Notes: generated by a model not told the origin, from the sequence alone. DNA of 64,000 nucleotides from Mycolicibacterium komossense (GCF_025822605.1 NZ_JACKTY010000035.1:1-64000), one strand, 5' to 3'. Positions 9,201 through 17,517 are shown, numbered from the stretch's first letter. Numbers and translations: made by a program.

Positions 9201-9761
9201 GACACCACCTATGCGGGTCAGCTCAACCTGCCCGACATGTTCACCAGGATGATGTTCAGCTTGGTCGCCACCGGTGTCGCCCCGAAGTCGTTCTACGAAC
9301 TCGACGCCGACGGGAATCCGCAACGGGCGCACTATGACGGCCTGCCGGTGGAGTTCATCGCCGAGGCCATCTCGACACTGGGCGCCAATGTTCGGAAAGG
9401 TTTCGAGACCTATCACGTGATGAACCCCTACGACGACGGCATCAGCATGGACACCTTCGTCGACTGGCTCATCGAGGCCGGCTACCCGTTGACCCGGGTG
9501 CCCGAATACGCCGGCTGGTTGCAGCGGTTCGAGACCACCCTGCGCGCCTTGCCGGACAAGCAGCGTCAGGCCTCTCTGCTGCCGCTGCTGCACAACTACC
9601 AGCGGCCGGAACATCCGATGCTCGGATCGATCGCCCCGACCGACCGGTTCCGCGCCGCGGTGCAGGAAGCGAAAATCGGCCCGGACAAGGATATTCCGCA
9701 CATCACGGCGCCGGTCATCGTCAAGTACATCACCAACCTGGAGCTGCTGGGTCTGCTCTAA
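6246..9761 (+). CDS. car: Carboxylic acid reductase (FadD9 type)
   Basis: A 1171-residue three-domain enzyme that reduces carboxylic acids to aldehydes with ATP and NADPH. The adenylation domain (about 1-640) carries LIYTSGSTGAPKGAIY near residue 255 and the YRTGDI motif. The phosphopantetheine carrier domain has LGGDSLSAL with Ser685 as the attachment site, so a PPTase is needed. The C-terminal thioester reductase domain has GATGFLGR (~785) and the SDR-like Tyr953/Lys957 pair in YGNSKWGG. Length equals known Nocardia and Mycobacterium CARs. The ATG at 6246 is preferred over GTG at 6243 from spacing to the ribosome site. Its position after gabT matches Rv2590 (fadD9). Its natural substrate here is unknown. 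Confidence 0.95.
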   Translation: MSTDTREERLARRIEDLYATDQQFADARPSDAVNAAVDQPGLPLPQIVQAVLDGYAERPALGQRAIRFIDDPLTGRTSAELLPHFETITYGELGQRVAKFADALRDDPIHAGDRVAILGFTSVDYTTIDTALTQLSAVSVPLQTSAPVAQLQPIVTETEPSVIASSIDYLDDAVELIRSGAATPARLVVFDFHPEIDHQREAFDDAKAQLAKDGSAVVVETLADVLARGAAISHTPATAGANDDADAIALLIYTSGSTGAPKGAIYPESKVANMWRANANSHWDENQGALPGISLSFLPMSHVMGRGILYGTLAAGGTVYFAAKSDLSTFLDDLALARPTQLNFVPRIWDMLFQEAQSEADRRGVANDDPQLLADLRQRLLGGRFVTAVTGSAPISPELKTWVETFLDMHLMEGYGSTEAGAVFVDGQVRRPPVIDYKLVDVPELGYFHTDKPHPRGELLVKSEQLFPGYYKRPEITAEMFDEDGFYRTGDIVAEPAPDHLVYVDRRNNVLKLSQGEFVTVSKLEAAFNDSPLVHQIYIYGNSARPYLLAVVVPSQEALDSYAPDALKSQISDSLKEAARASGLQSYEVPRDLLIETTPFSMENGLLTGIRKLAWPKLKERYGAELEQLYVDLADGQANELRALRQSGVSGSVLDTVSRAAGALLGAAAGDLQPHAQFTDLGGDSLSALTFGNLLREIFDVDVPVGVIVSPASDLQAIADYIETERSGGAKRPSYAAVHGREATEVHAADLTLDKFLDAEILSAAKSLPEAPAEVRTVLLTGATGFLGRYLALEWLERMDMVDGKVICLVRAKSDEAARARLDATFDSGDPTLLEHYNTLAAEHLEVLAGDKGEANLGLDDATWQRLADTVDLIVDPAALVNHVLPYSELFGPNVLGTAELIRIALTTKIKPFVYVSTIAVGAGINPADNTEDADVRVVSATRTVDDGYANGYGNSKWGGEVLLREANEHFGLPASVFRCDMILADTTYAGQLNLPDMFTRMMFSLVATGVAPKSFYELDADGNPQRAHYDGLPVEFIAEAISTLGANVRKGFETYHVMNPYDDGISMDTFVDWLIEAGYPLTRVPEYAGWLQRFETTLRALPDKQRQASLLPLLHNYQRPEHPMLGSIAPTDRFRAAVQEAKIGPDKDIPHITAPVIVKYITNLELLGLL

Positions 9762-10144
9762 AACAGCAGTCCAATTACCAGCAGGATCACTGCGATCACC
9801 GGAAAAGTGCCCTGGATCAACGCCGATCGGGCCTTTTCCGGTGACGACGCCAGCAACACCGCCGCGGCGGCGGCCATCGAACCGACACCGGCGAAGACCA
9901 GCGCGGCACCGACGCCAACGTGACCCGTCGCAAGCGCAGCGATGCCGATCGCGGCGACGATAGCCAGGAACAGGTTGTAGAACCCCTGGTTGAACGCCAA
10001 TAGCTTGGTGGTTTCCGCCTCTTCGGCAGTGGTGCCGAACGTCGCGCGCGTCCGTGGCGTGGTCCAGGTGAACGACTCCATCACGAAGATGTACACATGC
10101 AGGGCGGCAGCCAGCCCCGCGAAGATCAGTGCGGCAATGATCAT
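9758..10144 (-). CDS. DUF1304 family small membrane protein
   Basis: A 128-residue protein with four predicted helices (about residues 1-24, 52-70, 74-95 and 107-128). The ESFTWTTPRTRATFG segment followed by NQGFYNLFLA is the signature of the DUF1304 family. The function is unknown. Its stop codon overlaps the end of the CAR gene on the other strand by four bases, leaving no room for a conventional terminator between them. It lies just downstream of ruvB on the same strand, 54 bases away, and may be read with ruvCAB. Confidence 0.85.
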   Translation of the reverse strand: MIIAALIFAGLAAALHVYIFVMESFTWTTPRTRATFGTTAEEAETTKLLAFNQGFYNLFLAIVAAIGIAALATGHVGVGAALVFAGVGSMAAAAAVLLASSPEKARSALIQGTFPVIAVILLVIGLLF

Positions 10145-10198
10145 CAGATTCCTGCGCTCTCGGGTTCGGTCTCGAGTCAGCGAAGCATAAGTCAGGTG

Positions 10199-11275
10199 TT
10201 ACTCGAACAAGCCGTGTTGACCGAGTCCGGCGGCACGCGGCGGGGGGGTCATGCCAAGATGCGTCCACGCCAGGGCCGTCGCGACCCGCCCGCGCGGCGT
10301 TCTGGCAACCATCCCGGCGCGCACCAGAAACGGTTCGCAGACCTCCTCCACAGTGGTGGGTTCCTCCCCGACCGCAACGGCCAGGGTGGACACGCCAACC
10401 GGTCCCCCACCGAAACTCCGCGTGAGGGCAGACAGGACAGCGCGGTCGAGCCGGTCCAGGCCGAGTTCGTCGACGTCGTATACCGCCAGCGCCGCCTTCG
10501 CGACCGCGCGAGTGATGATCCCGTCGGCTCGGACCTCGGCATAGTCGCGGACGCGGCGCAGCAGCCGGTTCGCAATACGCGGGGTGCCGCGGGACCGTCG
10601 CGCGATCTCGGCGCCGGCATCGGATTCGAACTCGATGCCGAGGATGCCCGCTGACCGGGCCAGCACGCGTTCCAGATCAGCGGGCTCGTAAAAGTCCATC
10701 TGGGCGGTGAACCCGAAGCGATCCCGCAGCGGCCCGGTCAGCGCACCGGAGCGGGTGGTGGCACCGACCAGGGTGAACGGCGCGACCTCAAGCGGGATCG
10801 ACGTCGCTCCAGGACCTTTGCCGACGACGACGTCGACCCTGAAGTCCTCCATCGCGAGGTACAGCATCTCCTCGGCGGGCCTGGCGATGCGGTGAATCTC
10901 GTCGATGAACAGCACATCGTGTTCGACGAGGTTGGAGAGCATCGCGGCCAGATCACCCGCGCGGAGGAGGGCCGGCCCGGACGTGACCCGCAAGGAGGTG
11001 CCCATTTCGGCGGCGATGATCATCGCCAGGGATGTCTTTCCCAGCCCAGGCGGGCCCGCCAGCAGGATGTGGTCCGGGGTACCGCCTCGATTCTTGGCGG
11101 CCTCCAGAACCAGCGACAACTGTTCCCGCACCCGCGCCTGACCGATGAATTCTTTGAGTGTCTTCGGTCGAAGACTGGCATCGACATCGCCTTCGCCCAC
11201 CGTCAGCGCCGGCGAGACCTCCCGGTTGTCATCGCCGGCTTCACCGTCGTCGAGATCGGGCTCGAATCGGCTCAC
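10199..11275 (-). CDS. ruvB: Holliday junction branch migration ATPase RuvB
   Basis: The 358-residue AAA+ motor of the RuvABC resolvasome drives branch migration of Holliday junctions. The Walker A GPPGLGKTSLA, Walker B LFIDEIHR, sensor 1 (LVGATTRSG) and the arginine-finger region GPLRDRFG are all present, followed by a C-terminal winged helix. It is the last gene of ruvC-ruvA-ruvB; its start overlaps the ruvA stop by four bases. Length is normal. Confidence 0.97.
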   Translation of the reverse strand: MSRFEPDLDDGEAGDDNREVSPALTVGEGDVDASLRPKTLKEFIGQARVREQLSLVLEAAKNRGGTPDHILLAGPPGLGKTSLAMIIAAEMGTSLRVTSGPALLRAGDLAAMLSNLVEHDVLFIDEIHRIARPAEEMLYLAMEDFRVDVVVGKGPGATSIPLEVAPFTLVGATTRSGALTGPLRDRFGFTAQMDFYEPADLERVLARSAGILGIEFESDAGAEIARRSRGTPRIANRLLRRVRDYAEVRADGIITRAVAKAALAVYDVDELGLDRLDRAVLSALTRSFGGGPVGVSTLAVAVGEEPTTVEEVCEPFLVRAGMVARTPRGRVATALAWTHLGMTPPPRAAGLGQHGLFE

Positions 11276-11865
11276 TTCGTCTTCCCCAGCAGCGACAGCG
11301 CCGAACGCAGCGCGCTGGAGGTGGTCGCGGCATCATCGAGCGCCAGCACCGAATCGGTGGCGTCTTCGGCCTGCTTGGCTGGAAACCCAAGACCGACAAG
11401 GGCTTCCACGACCAGGCCGCGCATCCCATGGCCAGTGCCGGCGGTCGCACCCGCCGCGGTCCCCGCCGCGGCGACCTTGTCGCGTAGTTCGAGCACTATG
11501 CGCTCGGCGCCGCGCTTACCGATCCCCGGCACCCGGGTCAGTGCGGCCACGTCGCCGTCGACCAACACCTGACGCAACGTCGGTCCGTCATAGACCGCCA
11601 AGGTCGCCAAGGCGATCTTGGGCCCGACCCCGGAGACTCCGAGCAGTGTCAGGAACAGGTCCCGCGCGTCGGCTTCGTCGAACCCGTACAGCGTCTGGGA
11701 GTCCTCGCGCACGATCATCGCCGTGATCAGCCGGGACTCGGCCCCACGGCGCAGCGTTGCCAGTGTTGACGGCGTGGCCATCACCTTGTAGCCGACCCCT
11801 GCCGCCTCGATGACGGCGTGATCAAGCGCAATATCGATTACCTCGCCACGAACGGAGGCGATCAT
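11272..11865 (-). CDS. ruvA: Holliday junction DNA helicase subunit RuvA
   Basis: A 197-residue protein that binds four-way junctions as a tetramer and loads RuvB. The N-terminal OB-fold (MIASVRGEVIDI), two helix-hairpin-helix segments (LLGVSGVGPKIAL and LTRVPGIGKRGAERI) and a C-terminal RuvB-binding domain (residues ~150-197) are visible. Its ends overlap ruvC and ruvB by four bases each, so translation is coupled. Confidence 0.97.
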   Translation of the reverse strand: MIASVRGEVIDIALDHAVIEAAGVGYKVMATPSTLATLRRGAESRLITAMIVREDSQTLYGFDEADARDLFLTLLGVSGVGPKIALATLAVYDGPTLRQVLVDGDVAALTRVPGIGKRGAERIVLELRDKVAAAGTAAGATAGTGHGMRGLVVEALVGLGFPAKQAEDATDSVLALDDAATTSSALRSALSLLGKTK

Positions 11866-12428
11866 CGGGCCGCCTTCGCTTTCGCTTTCAGGGTTGCCTG
11901 GAACTTCTTCTGCTGTTCGGCAGCCATCGCTTCCGCCGCAGCCATTCTGGCGATCATCGGTGCGCGCCAGCAGTGGCAGATGGCCAGCGCCAGCGCATCA
12001 GCAGCATCAGCTGGCGTCGGCTTCTGTTGCAACGCAAGGATTCTTGTCACCATCTCGGTCACCTGCGCCTTATCCGCGCGTCCGTTGCCGGTGACCGCCG
12101 CCTTGACCTCACTGGGGGTGTGGAAATGCACGTCGATATCGCGCCTGGCCGCGGCGAGGGCGATCACGCCGCCTGCCTGGGCGGTACCCATCGCCGTGTT
12201 CGCGTTCTGGTTGGCGAACACGCGCTCGATGGCGATGACGTCCGGGATGTGGGTGTCCATCCAGTATTCGACGGTGTCACTGATCGCCAGCAGGCGGTGC
12301 TGCAGCGGATCACCGGCCGGGGTCCGAACAACGTCAACGTCCAATGCGATCACCTGGCGGCCGCGGCCGCTCTCGATGACCGACAGCCCGCAGCGCGTCA
12401 ACCCGGGATCAACTCCCATCACGCGCAC
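11862..12428 (-). CDS. ruvC: Crossover junction endonuclease RuvC
   Basis: A 188-residue resolvase that cuts Holliday junctions symmetrically. The four acidic metal ligands are all recognisable: Asp7 (MGVDPGLTRCG), Glu68 (VIAIERVF), and Asp141 and Asp144 (DAADALALAICH). A basic Lys/Ala-rich tail follows. It is the first gene of the ruvCAB operon, with an ATGA overlap to ruvA. Confidence 0.97.
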   Translation of the reverse strand: MRVMGVDPGLTRCGLSVIESGRGRQVIALDVDVVRTPAGDPLQHRLLAISDTVEYWMDTHIPDVIAIERVFANQNANTAMGTAQAGGVIALAAARRDIDVHFHTPSEVKAAVTGNGRADKAQVTEMVTRILALQQKPTPADAADALALAICHCWRAPMIARMAAAEAMAAEQQKKFQATLKAKAKAAR

Positions 12429-12510
12429 CTGAAGCTCCCTCTACGGCCCGAACAGCTGTTCGATACCTTAGCGGCTGGCGCCGACACCGCGGTGTAACGA
12501 CATACCCGGA

Positions 12511-12858
12511 TCAGGTCAACTCGATGGCACCAGATTGTGGCTCACCGGTCTCCGCTCGGCCCTTGGCGCGCACGCCTGCCACGATCTCGTCGATACGCCG
12601 CCTCGAGGCGCGATAGCCCTTGACCTTCTCGACGGCGACTTCGGTGCCGTCGCGTTCGGTGACCACTTTCCACTTCACACCGCAGAGCTTCGCCAGCAGC
12701 CAGAACGGCCACACCAGCAGCATCGGGATCGCGACCAACAACGCCAGCGTGCTGAAGACGCCGAAGTCGTTCGACGCCGCATCCAGCACGGTCAGCAGGG
12801 GCAGCCAGCGCCTGCGCACTCGCCAACGGACCCCGGCGTCATCACGAAATTCTGGCAC
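12511..12858 (-). CDS. Small membrane protein of unknown function
   Basis: From the GTG at 12858 the product has 115 residues: a basic N terminus (RWRVRRRWLP), one long hydrophobic stretch (about residues 36-58, FSTLALLVAIPMLLVWPFWLL), a VKWKVVTERDGTEVAVEKVKGY segment and a charged C-terminal helix. The frame is open to 12924, but the upstream extension is Pro/Ser-rich and looks noncoding. A role cannot be assigned. It lies 82 bases upstream of ruvC on the same strand. Confidence 0.6.
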   Translation of the reverse strand: MPEFRDDAGVRWRVRRRWLPLLTVLDAASNDFGVFSTLALLVAIPMLLVWPFWLLAKLCGVKWKVVTERDGTEVAVEKVKGYRASRRRIDEIVAGVRAKGRAETGEPQSGAIELT

Positions 12859-13070
12859 GCACCCACTGTAAATCGCACCGCCATTCGACGCCCACGAGCG
12901 CGCCGGCGGCGGTGAGCACGACACCCTCCAGAGCCGAGATCAGCGTGCCTCGATCAGCCGGAGCGGACAGCGCGAGCAATTGGTGGATTTCTGACCATCT
13001 GAACCGAACTCACACCAAGATTGGGAAGCATTGGCGACTCCTCAGCGCTGCACCCTTTTTAGGAGAGTCC

Positions 13071-13391
13071 ATGACCAAGAAGTTTCGCCTGATCGCGTCA
13101 GTCCTGGCAGCGGGTGCGGCCGCAGCAATGGTCCTTGCCCCCGTTGCGGGCGCCGAAGACCATCTGGAGTGCAGTAATCCGAGCGGGAACAGCACCATCT
13201 GCCAGACGCCCGGCAACGTTCAGCTCAATCCGACGACGGGCGGAACCACCTTTTATCCGCAGTACGGATATCCGTTCCTCTACGGACCCGCCATCGATCT
13301 GGGCGGGCTGTTCAACGGGGGCCACCAAGGTGGCGGCACCGGTGGCGCTGGCGGCGGCCAAGGCTCCGGCGGCGGTGGCGGACACCGCTGA
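13071..13391 (+). CDS. Small secreted Gly-rich protein
   Basis: A 106-residue protein with a clear Sec signal peptide: MTKKFR, a hydrophobic core (LIASVLAAGAAAAMVLAP), and a likely signal-peptidase site after VAGA. The mature part has two cysteines 12 residues apart (LECSNPSG... TICQTPG) that could form a disulfide, an aromatic stretch (FYPQYGYPFLYGP), and a tail of Gly/His repeats. The ATG at 13071 follows AGGAGAG. The frame opens further upstream but without a signal. The function is unknown; it is probably an exported cell-wall or culture-filtrate protein. Confidence 0.75.
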   Translation: MTKKFRLIASVLAAGAAAAMVLAPVAGAEDHLECSNPSGNSTICQTPGNVQLNPTTGGTTFYPQYGYPFLYGPAIDLGGLFNGGHQGGGTGGAGGGQGSGGGGGHR

Positions 13392-13394
13392 CCG

Positions 13395-14150
13395 TCACTC
13401 CTCGTCGAGCGCCGCCAGCACATCCTCAGCCAGGTCGATGTTGGTCCAGACGTTCTGTACGTCGTCGCTGTCCTCTAGGGCGTCGACCAGCTTGAATACC
13501 TTGCGGGCACCTTCGACGTCCAACGGCACGCTCACCGAAGGCTGGAAACTGGCCTCCGCCGATTCGTAGTCGATGCCGGCATCCTGCAACGCGGTGCGCA
13601 CGGCGACCAAATCGGTCGGTTCCGAGATCACCTCGAAGGTATCGCCGAGGTCATTGACTTCCTCCGCACCGGCGTCGAGCACAGCCAGCAGAACGTCGTC
13701 CTCGGTCAGGCTGTTCTTCTCCAGCAGGACGATGCCCTTGCGGTGAAACAGGTAGGACACCGAACCAGGGTCGGCCATGTTGCCGCCGTTGCGCGTCATC
13801 GCGACGCGCACCTCACCCGCCGCGCGATTCTTGTTGTCGGTCAGGCATTCGATGAGGACCGCAACACCATTGGGGCCGTAGCCCTCGTACATGATGGTCT
13901 GCCAGTCGGCGCCACCGGCTTCCTCACCGGCTCCACGCTTTCGGGCCCGCTCGATGTTGTCGTTGGGTACCGACGTCTTCTTGGCCTTTTGGATGGCGTC
14001 ATAGAGCGTGGGGTTGCCAGCGGGGTCACCGCCACCGGTACGCGCGGCCACCTCGATGTTCTTGATGAGGCGCGCGAACTCCTTGCCGCGGCGCGCGTCC
14101 TTGACGGCCTTCTGGTGCTTGGTGGTCGCCCACTTGGAATGGCCGCTCAT
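13395..14150 (-). CDS. yebC: YebC/PmpR family protein
   Basis: A 251-residue protein of the YebC/TACO1 family, described both as DNA-binding regulators and as ribosome-associated helpers for proline stretches. It starts with the invariant MSGHSKWATTKHQK at 14150; an in-frame ATG further upstream lacks family support. EVRVAMTRNGGNM and the C-terminal three-domain layout are intact. Position and length match Rv2603c. It converges with the small secreted protein gene with three bases between the stop codons. Confidence 0.95.
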   Translation of the reverse strand: MSGHSKWATTKHQKAVKDARRGKEFARLIKNIEVAARTGGGDPAGNPTLYDAIQKAKKTSVPNDNIERARKRGAGEEAGGADWQTIMYEGYGPNGVAVLIECLTDNKNRAAGEVRVAMTRNGGNMADPGSVSYLFHRKGIVLLEKNSLTEDDVLLAVLDAGAEEVNDLGDTFEVISEPTDLVAVRTALQDAGIDYESAEASFQPSVSVPLDVEGARKVFKLVDALEDSDDVQNVWTNIDLAEDVLAALDEE

Positions 14151-14313
14151 GCAGGTACTACTCACTTTCGGTCAACTGCGAAGACTGACCGTCGAGTCTA
14201 CGTGGACTCAGCCACCGCCCGAGGTCACCCTCGACGAAAAGCCGCCAGAGAAATTTCACCCGACCGTGAATCTCATCTTGTGTTGAAACTAATTTCATCG
14301 TAGCGTGAAACCG

Positions 14314-16029
14314 ATGAGCGAAGGACGACTGAACGGTCCGCAGACAACGAGTCGGGAGTACGCGAACCTCAGCGAGCCCGCGCATCGCCGCCGGCACGAC
14401 AACAACGTCGAGATCGGCATGCGCGACGGCGTCACCCTGCTGGCCGACGTCCACCGGCCGGACGCCGGCGGCCGGTACCCGGCACTGATCGCCGCGTCGC
14501 CCTATCCGCGGCAGATCCAGGACCTCGGTGCGCCGATGGGGTTCATTGAGGCCGGCAACACCCCCTTCTGGGTGTCTCGCGGATACGCCCATGTGATCGC
14601 CAACGTCCGCGGCACCGGCGGTTCGGGAGGCACCTTCGGCTTCTTCGACGCCCAGGAACGCCGCGACATGTACGACCTCGTCGAATGGGTCGCCGCCCAG
14701 CCCTGGTGCGACGGCAACGTCGGCATGATCGGCATCAGCTACTTCGCCATGACCCAACTCGAAGCCGCTGTCGAACGTCCGCCGCATCTGAAAGCGATCT
14801 TCCCGGTGGCCGTCACCGCCGACCTGTACGACGCGGCCACCCATCACGGCCTGATGAGTTCGTCCTTTGTCACACCGTTCCTGTCGATGGCAGGCCTCAC
14901 ATCGGACCGCAGCGACGGCTTCTGGCGCAGCCAGCCCGTCGACCTCGCCCGCACGGTGTTGCACACCCCGCCGCTGCACCGGAAGTTCGCCACTATGAAC
15001 GGGGAGGCGTCGCTCACGATCCTGCGCCAGATGCTCAAACTCCCCCACGACCCGCACCCGTGGGATGACCTGTGGCTCGACATCGCCGTCAAACACCCCA
15101 CCCGCGACCAGTGGTGGGACGACCGGGATCTCACCCCGCTACTCGACCGAATCGACATCCCGGTCTACCTCGGCTGCGACTGGGAGAACGTCCCGCTGCA
15201 TCTGCCCTCGACATTCGTGGCGTGGAAAGCGTTGGCGGACAACCCGAATGTCCGGATCGCCATGCTGGGGCAGTTCGGGCTGACCTGGCCATGGGAGAGC
15301 CTGCACACCGAGGCCCTGGCCTGGTTCGACCACTGGCTCAAGGGCCGCGACACCGGCGTCATGGCCGGCCCGCCGATCCGCTATGTCCTGCCGGGCACCG
15401 ACCAATGGCGCACCGCCGACCAATGGCCTCCCGCCGGAACATCTTTGAGCGAATGGGCACTGTGCGCCGACGGCACCCTGGCCGCCCACGAGGGCACGCC
15501 CGGCTCCCGCGAATACATGGTGTTGGGTGGCGGGTTGTCACGCGCCAGGCCCAGCGCCATCGATCCGCCCGCCATGCTGTCGTGGACCACTGCACCGTTG
15601 ACCGAGACTGTCGATGTGGTCGGCGATATCGAGCTGCGACTCGTTGCGTCGGCGACCGCCGCCGACACCGCCTGGATGGCGACGCTGCAGCGCGTGGCGG
15701 CGGACGGCGCCACCGCCGAGGTGACGGCTGGCTGGCTGCGGGCGTCGCTGCGCGAGGTCGACGAAGCCGCGAGCACCCCGGGCGCGCCGGTGCTGCCCTG
15801 CCGGACCGCGACGGCCGTTCCCATCGGCGAGGATGTCGAGTACCGGATTCCGTTGGTGGCCAACGCACGTCGATTCGAGGTCGGCGATCGTATCCGGCTG
15901 GTGCTCACCAGCGACGACCAGGACCCCGAAATGCCTGCCATCATGAATTTCCGGCACGCCAGCGTCGGCACCAGCAGCCTCAATACGGTGCGCTCGTCTT
16001 CGCGGCTACTGCTGCCGCTCGTCATGTGA
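14314..16029 (+). CDS. CocE/NonD family hydrolase
   Basis: A 571-residue serine hydrolase of the X-Pro dipeptidyl-peptidase (S15)/CocE family, which splits esters or acyl-amino bonds. The N-terminal alpha/beta domain has MRDGVTLLADVHRP, the oxyanion segment NVRGTGGSGG, and nucleophile Ser142 in GMIGISYFA. A cap region follows, then a C-terminal jelly-roll domain (from about residue 400, ending MNFRHASVGTSS). It is not in the corresponding place in M. tuberculosis as I recall it, so it is an insertion between yebC and pdxT. ATG 14314 was chosen over GTG 14305. The true substrate is unknown. Confidence 0.88.
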   Translation: MSEGRLNGPQTTSREYANLSEPAHRRRHDNNVEIGMRDGVTLLADVHRPDAGGRYPALIAASPYPRQIQDLGAPMGFIEAGNTPFWVSRGYAHVIANVRGTGGSGGTFGFFDAQERRDMYDLVEWVAAQPWCDGNVGMIGISYFAMTQLEAAVERPPHLKAIFPVAVTADLYDAATHHGLMSSSFVTPFLSMAGLTSDRSDGFWRSQPVDLARTVLHTPPLHRKFATMNGEASLTILRQMLKLPHDPHPWDDLWLDIAVKHPTRDQWWDDRDLTPLLDRIDIPVYLGCDWENVPLHLPSTFVAWKALADNPNVRIAMLGQFGLTWPWESLHTEALAWFDHWLKGRDTGVMAGPPIRYVLPGTDQWRTADQWPPAGTSLSEWALCADGTLAAHEGTPGSREYMVLGGGLSRARPSAIDPPAMLSWTTAPLTETVDVVGDIELRLVASATAADTAWMATLQRVAADGATAEVTAGWLRASLREVDEAASTPGAPVLPCRTATAVPIGEDVEYRIPLVANARRFEVGDRIRLVLTSDDQDPEMPAIMNFRHASVGTSSLNTVRSSSRLLLPLVM

Positions 16030-16076
16030 TTTCGGCGTGTTCAGGCGCGCTCAGCGCGAACGAACACGCCGAAATC
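16028..16076. terminator. 49-bp palindromic repeat, copy 2, probable bidirectional terminator
   Basis: The stem extends to 16 perfect base pairs (16026-16041 with 16063-16078) and carries an inner GCGCTCAGCGCGA core shared, in inverted orientation, with the copy at 5263-5311. It begins within the stop codon of the CocE-type gene and ends just before the pdxT stop, so it serves both convergent genes. Confidence 0.68.
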
Positions 16077-16078
16077 AC

Positions 16079-16666
16079 TCAGAGCATGTCGACGAATAGC
16101 TTGTGGACGCGACGGTCGCCGGTCATCTCCGGATGAAATGCCGTCGCCAGCACCTTGCCCTGACGCACTGCGACGGGGTGACCGGCGGCGCGAGCCAACA
16201 CCTCGACGTGCTCGGCCACGCGCTCCACCCAGGGCGCCCTGATGAAGACGGCGTGCACTGAAGAATCCAGTCCGGTGAAGTCGATATCGCCTTCGAAGGA
16301 ATCCACCTGACGACCAAAAGCGTTGCGGCGCACCGTCATGTCGATACCCGCCAATGGCACGGCCTCGCGCCCCGGGACGCCGGCATCCAAGATCTCCGTC
16401 GCCAGCAGGATCATGCCGGCGCAGGAGCCATAGGCGGGCATCCCCTCGGCCAGCCGGGCCCGCAGGGGTCCGAGCAGCTCGAACTCACGGAGTAGATGAC
16501 TCATGGTGGTCGATTCACCGCCTGGAATGACCAGGCCGTCAATCGACTCCAGCTCGGCACGCCTGCGCACCGTCAGCGCTTGGGCGCCGGCCTCCTCCAA
16601 GGCGGCCAGATGTTCGCGCGTGTCCCCTTGCAGGGCAAGGACACCCACGCGATGCGACGCACTCAT
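16079..16666 (-). CDS. pdxT: PLP synthase glutaminase subunit PdxT
   Basis: A 195-residue class I glutamine amidotransferase that feeds ammonia to PdxS for pyridoxal 5'-phosphate synthesis. GVLALQGDTREH starts the domain. The nucleophile is Cys82 (PAYGSCAGM), and the His178/Glu180 pair lies in AFHPEMTGD. The IPGGESTTM motif is present. The start at 16666 overlaps the tesB stop by four bases (ATGA). Its neighbours pdxS and tesB on the same strand repeat the Rv2604c-Rv2606c order. Confidence 0.96.
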   Translation of the reverse strand: MSASHRVGVLALQGDTREHLAALEEAGAQALTVRRRAELESIDGLVIPGGESTTMSHLLREFELLGPLRARLAEGMPAYGSCAGMILLATEILDAGVPGREAVPLAGIDMTVRRNAFGRQVDSFEGDIDFTGLDSSVHAVFIRAPWVERVAEHVEVLARAAGHPVAVRQGKVLATAFHPEMTGDRRVHKLFVDML

Positions 16667-17508
16667 GCCGGGGGCGGCTGGTAGCCGCGCTGATACCGGG
16701 TCAGACCCTCCTGCATGACCGCGGCGACCATCTCCCCCTCGCGGGTGTAGATCTTGCCTTGGGTCAGCGCGCGACCGGCGCACGCCGAAGGAGACGACTG
16801 GTCATACAGCAGCCATTCGTCGGCCCGGAATGGCCGCATGAACCACAACGCGTGATCCAGCGACGCAATCATCAGATGATCACGTTCGACGGGATGGTTC
16901 ACCTGCGCCGAGCCCAACAGCGTCAGGTCGCTCATGTACGCCAGCGCGCAGATGTGCAAAACCGGATCGTCGGGCAGCGGGTCGCGGTGGCGGAACCAGA
17001 CCCGCTGCTGAGACGCCTTGCCCGGTGTCTTCTCCAGCTGATCGCGGGGCACGATCCTCAGGTCCCACTCTTCGAACTGGCGGAAGCCCTCATCCTCGAA
17101 CAGTCGTAACGCGCGGATCTCCTCCAGGTCGTCGGGACCGGGCCCGACCGGCATCGCATCCTGGTGGTGGATACCTTCCTGGTCGGTCTGGAACGACGCC
17201 GACATCGAGAAGATGGTTTCGCCATGCTGCACGGCGCTGACCCGCCGGGTGACGAACGAGCCCCCGTCGCGCAGTCGCTCGACGAGAAACACCGTGGGTA
17301 CCTTGGGATCACCGGGTCGCAGGAAATACCCGTGCAGCGAATGCACGATGTACTCCTCGCCGACGGTACGCACCGCCGATACCAGCGACTGCCCGGCGAC
17401 CAGGCCGCCGAAAGTCCTGTTGTTCAGCCCGGGTGCGGAGGCGTGTACGCGGCCACGAAAAATATTGACCTCGAGCTGTTCAAGATCGAGGATCTGTTCG
17501 ATCGCCAT
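16663..17508 (-). CDS. tesB: Acyl-CoA thioesterase II (TesB)
   Basis: A 281-residue double hot-dog thioesterase hydrolysing acyl-CoA to free acid and CoA. The N-terminal half carries FGGLVAGQSLVSAVRTV and SLHGYFLRPGD; the second half carries ASLDHALWFMRPFRAD and GRALTQGKIYTREGEMVA, both typical of TesB. It sits between pdxS (9 bases away) and pdxT (4-base overlap), so it is cotranscribed with PLP synthase. The reason for this pairing is not obvious from the enzymes. Confidence 0.93.
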   Translation of the reverse strand: MAIEQILDLEQLEVNIFRGRVHASAPGLNNRTFGGLVAGQSLVSAVRTVGEEYIVHSLHGYFLRPGDPKVPTVFLVERLRDGGSFVTRRVSAVQHGETIFSMSASFQTDQEGIHHQDAMPVGPGPDDLEEIRALRLFEDEGFRQFEEWDLRIVPRDQLEKTPGKASQQRVWFRHRDPLPDDPVLHICALAYMSDLTLLGSAQVNHPVERDHLMIASLDHALWFMRPFRADEWLLYDQSSPSACAGRALTQGKIYTREGEMVAAVMQEGLTRYQRGYQPPPA

Positions 17509-17517
17509 CGGCGCCGG

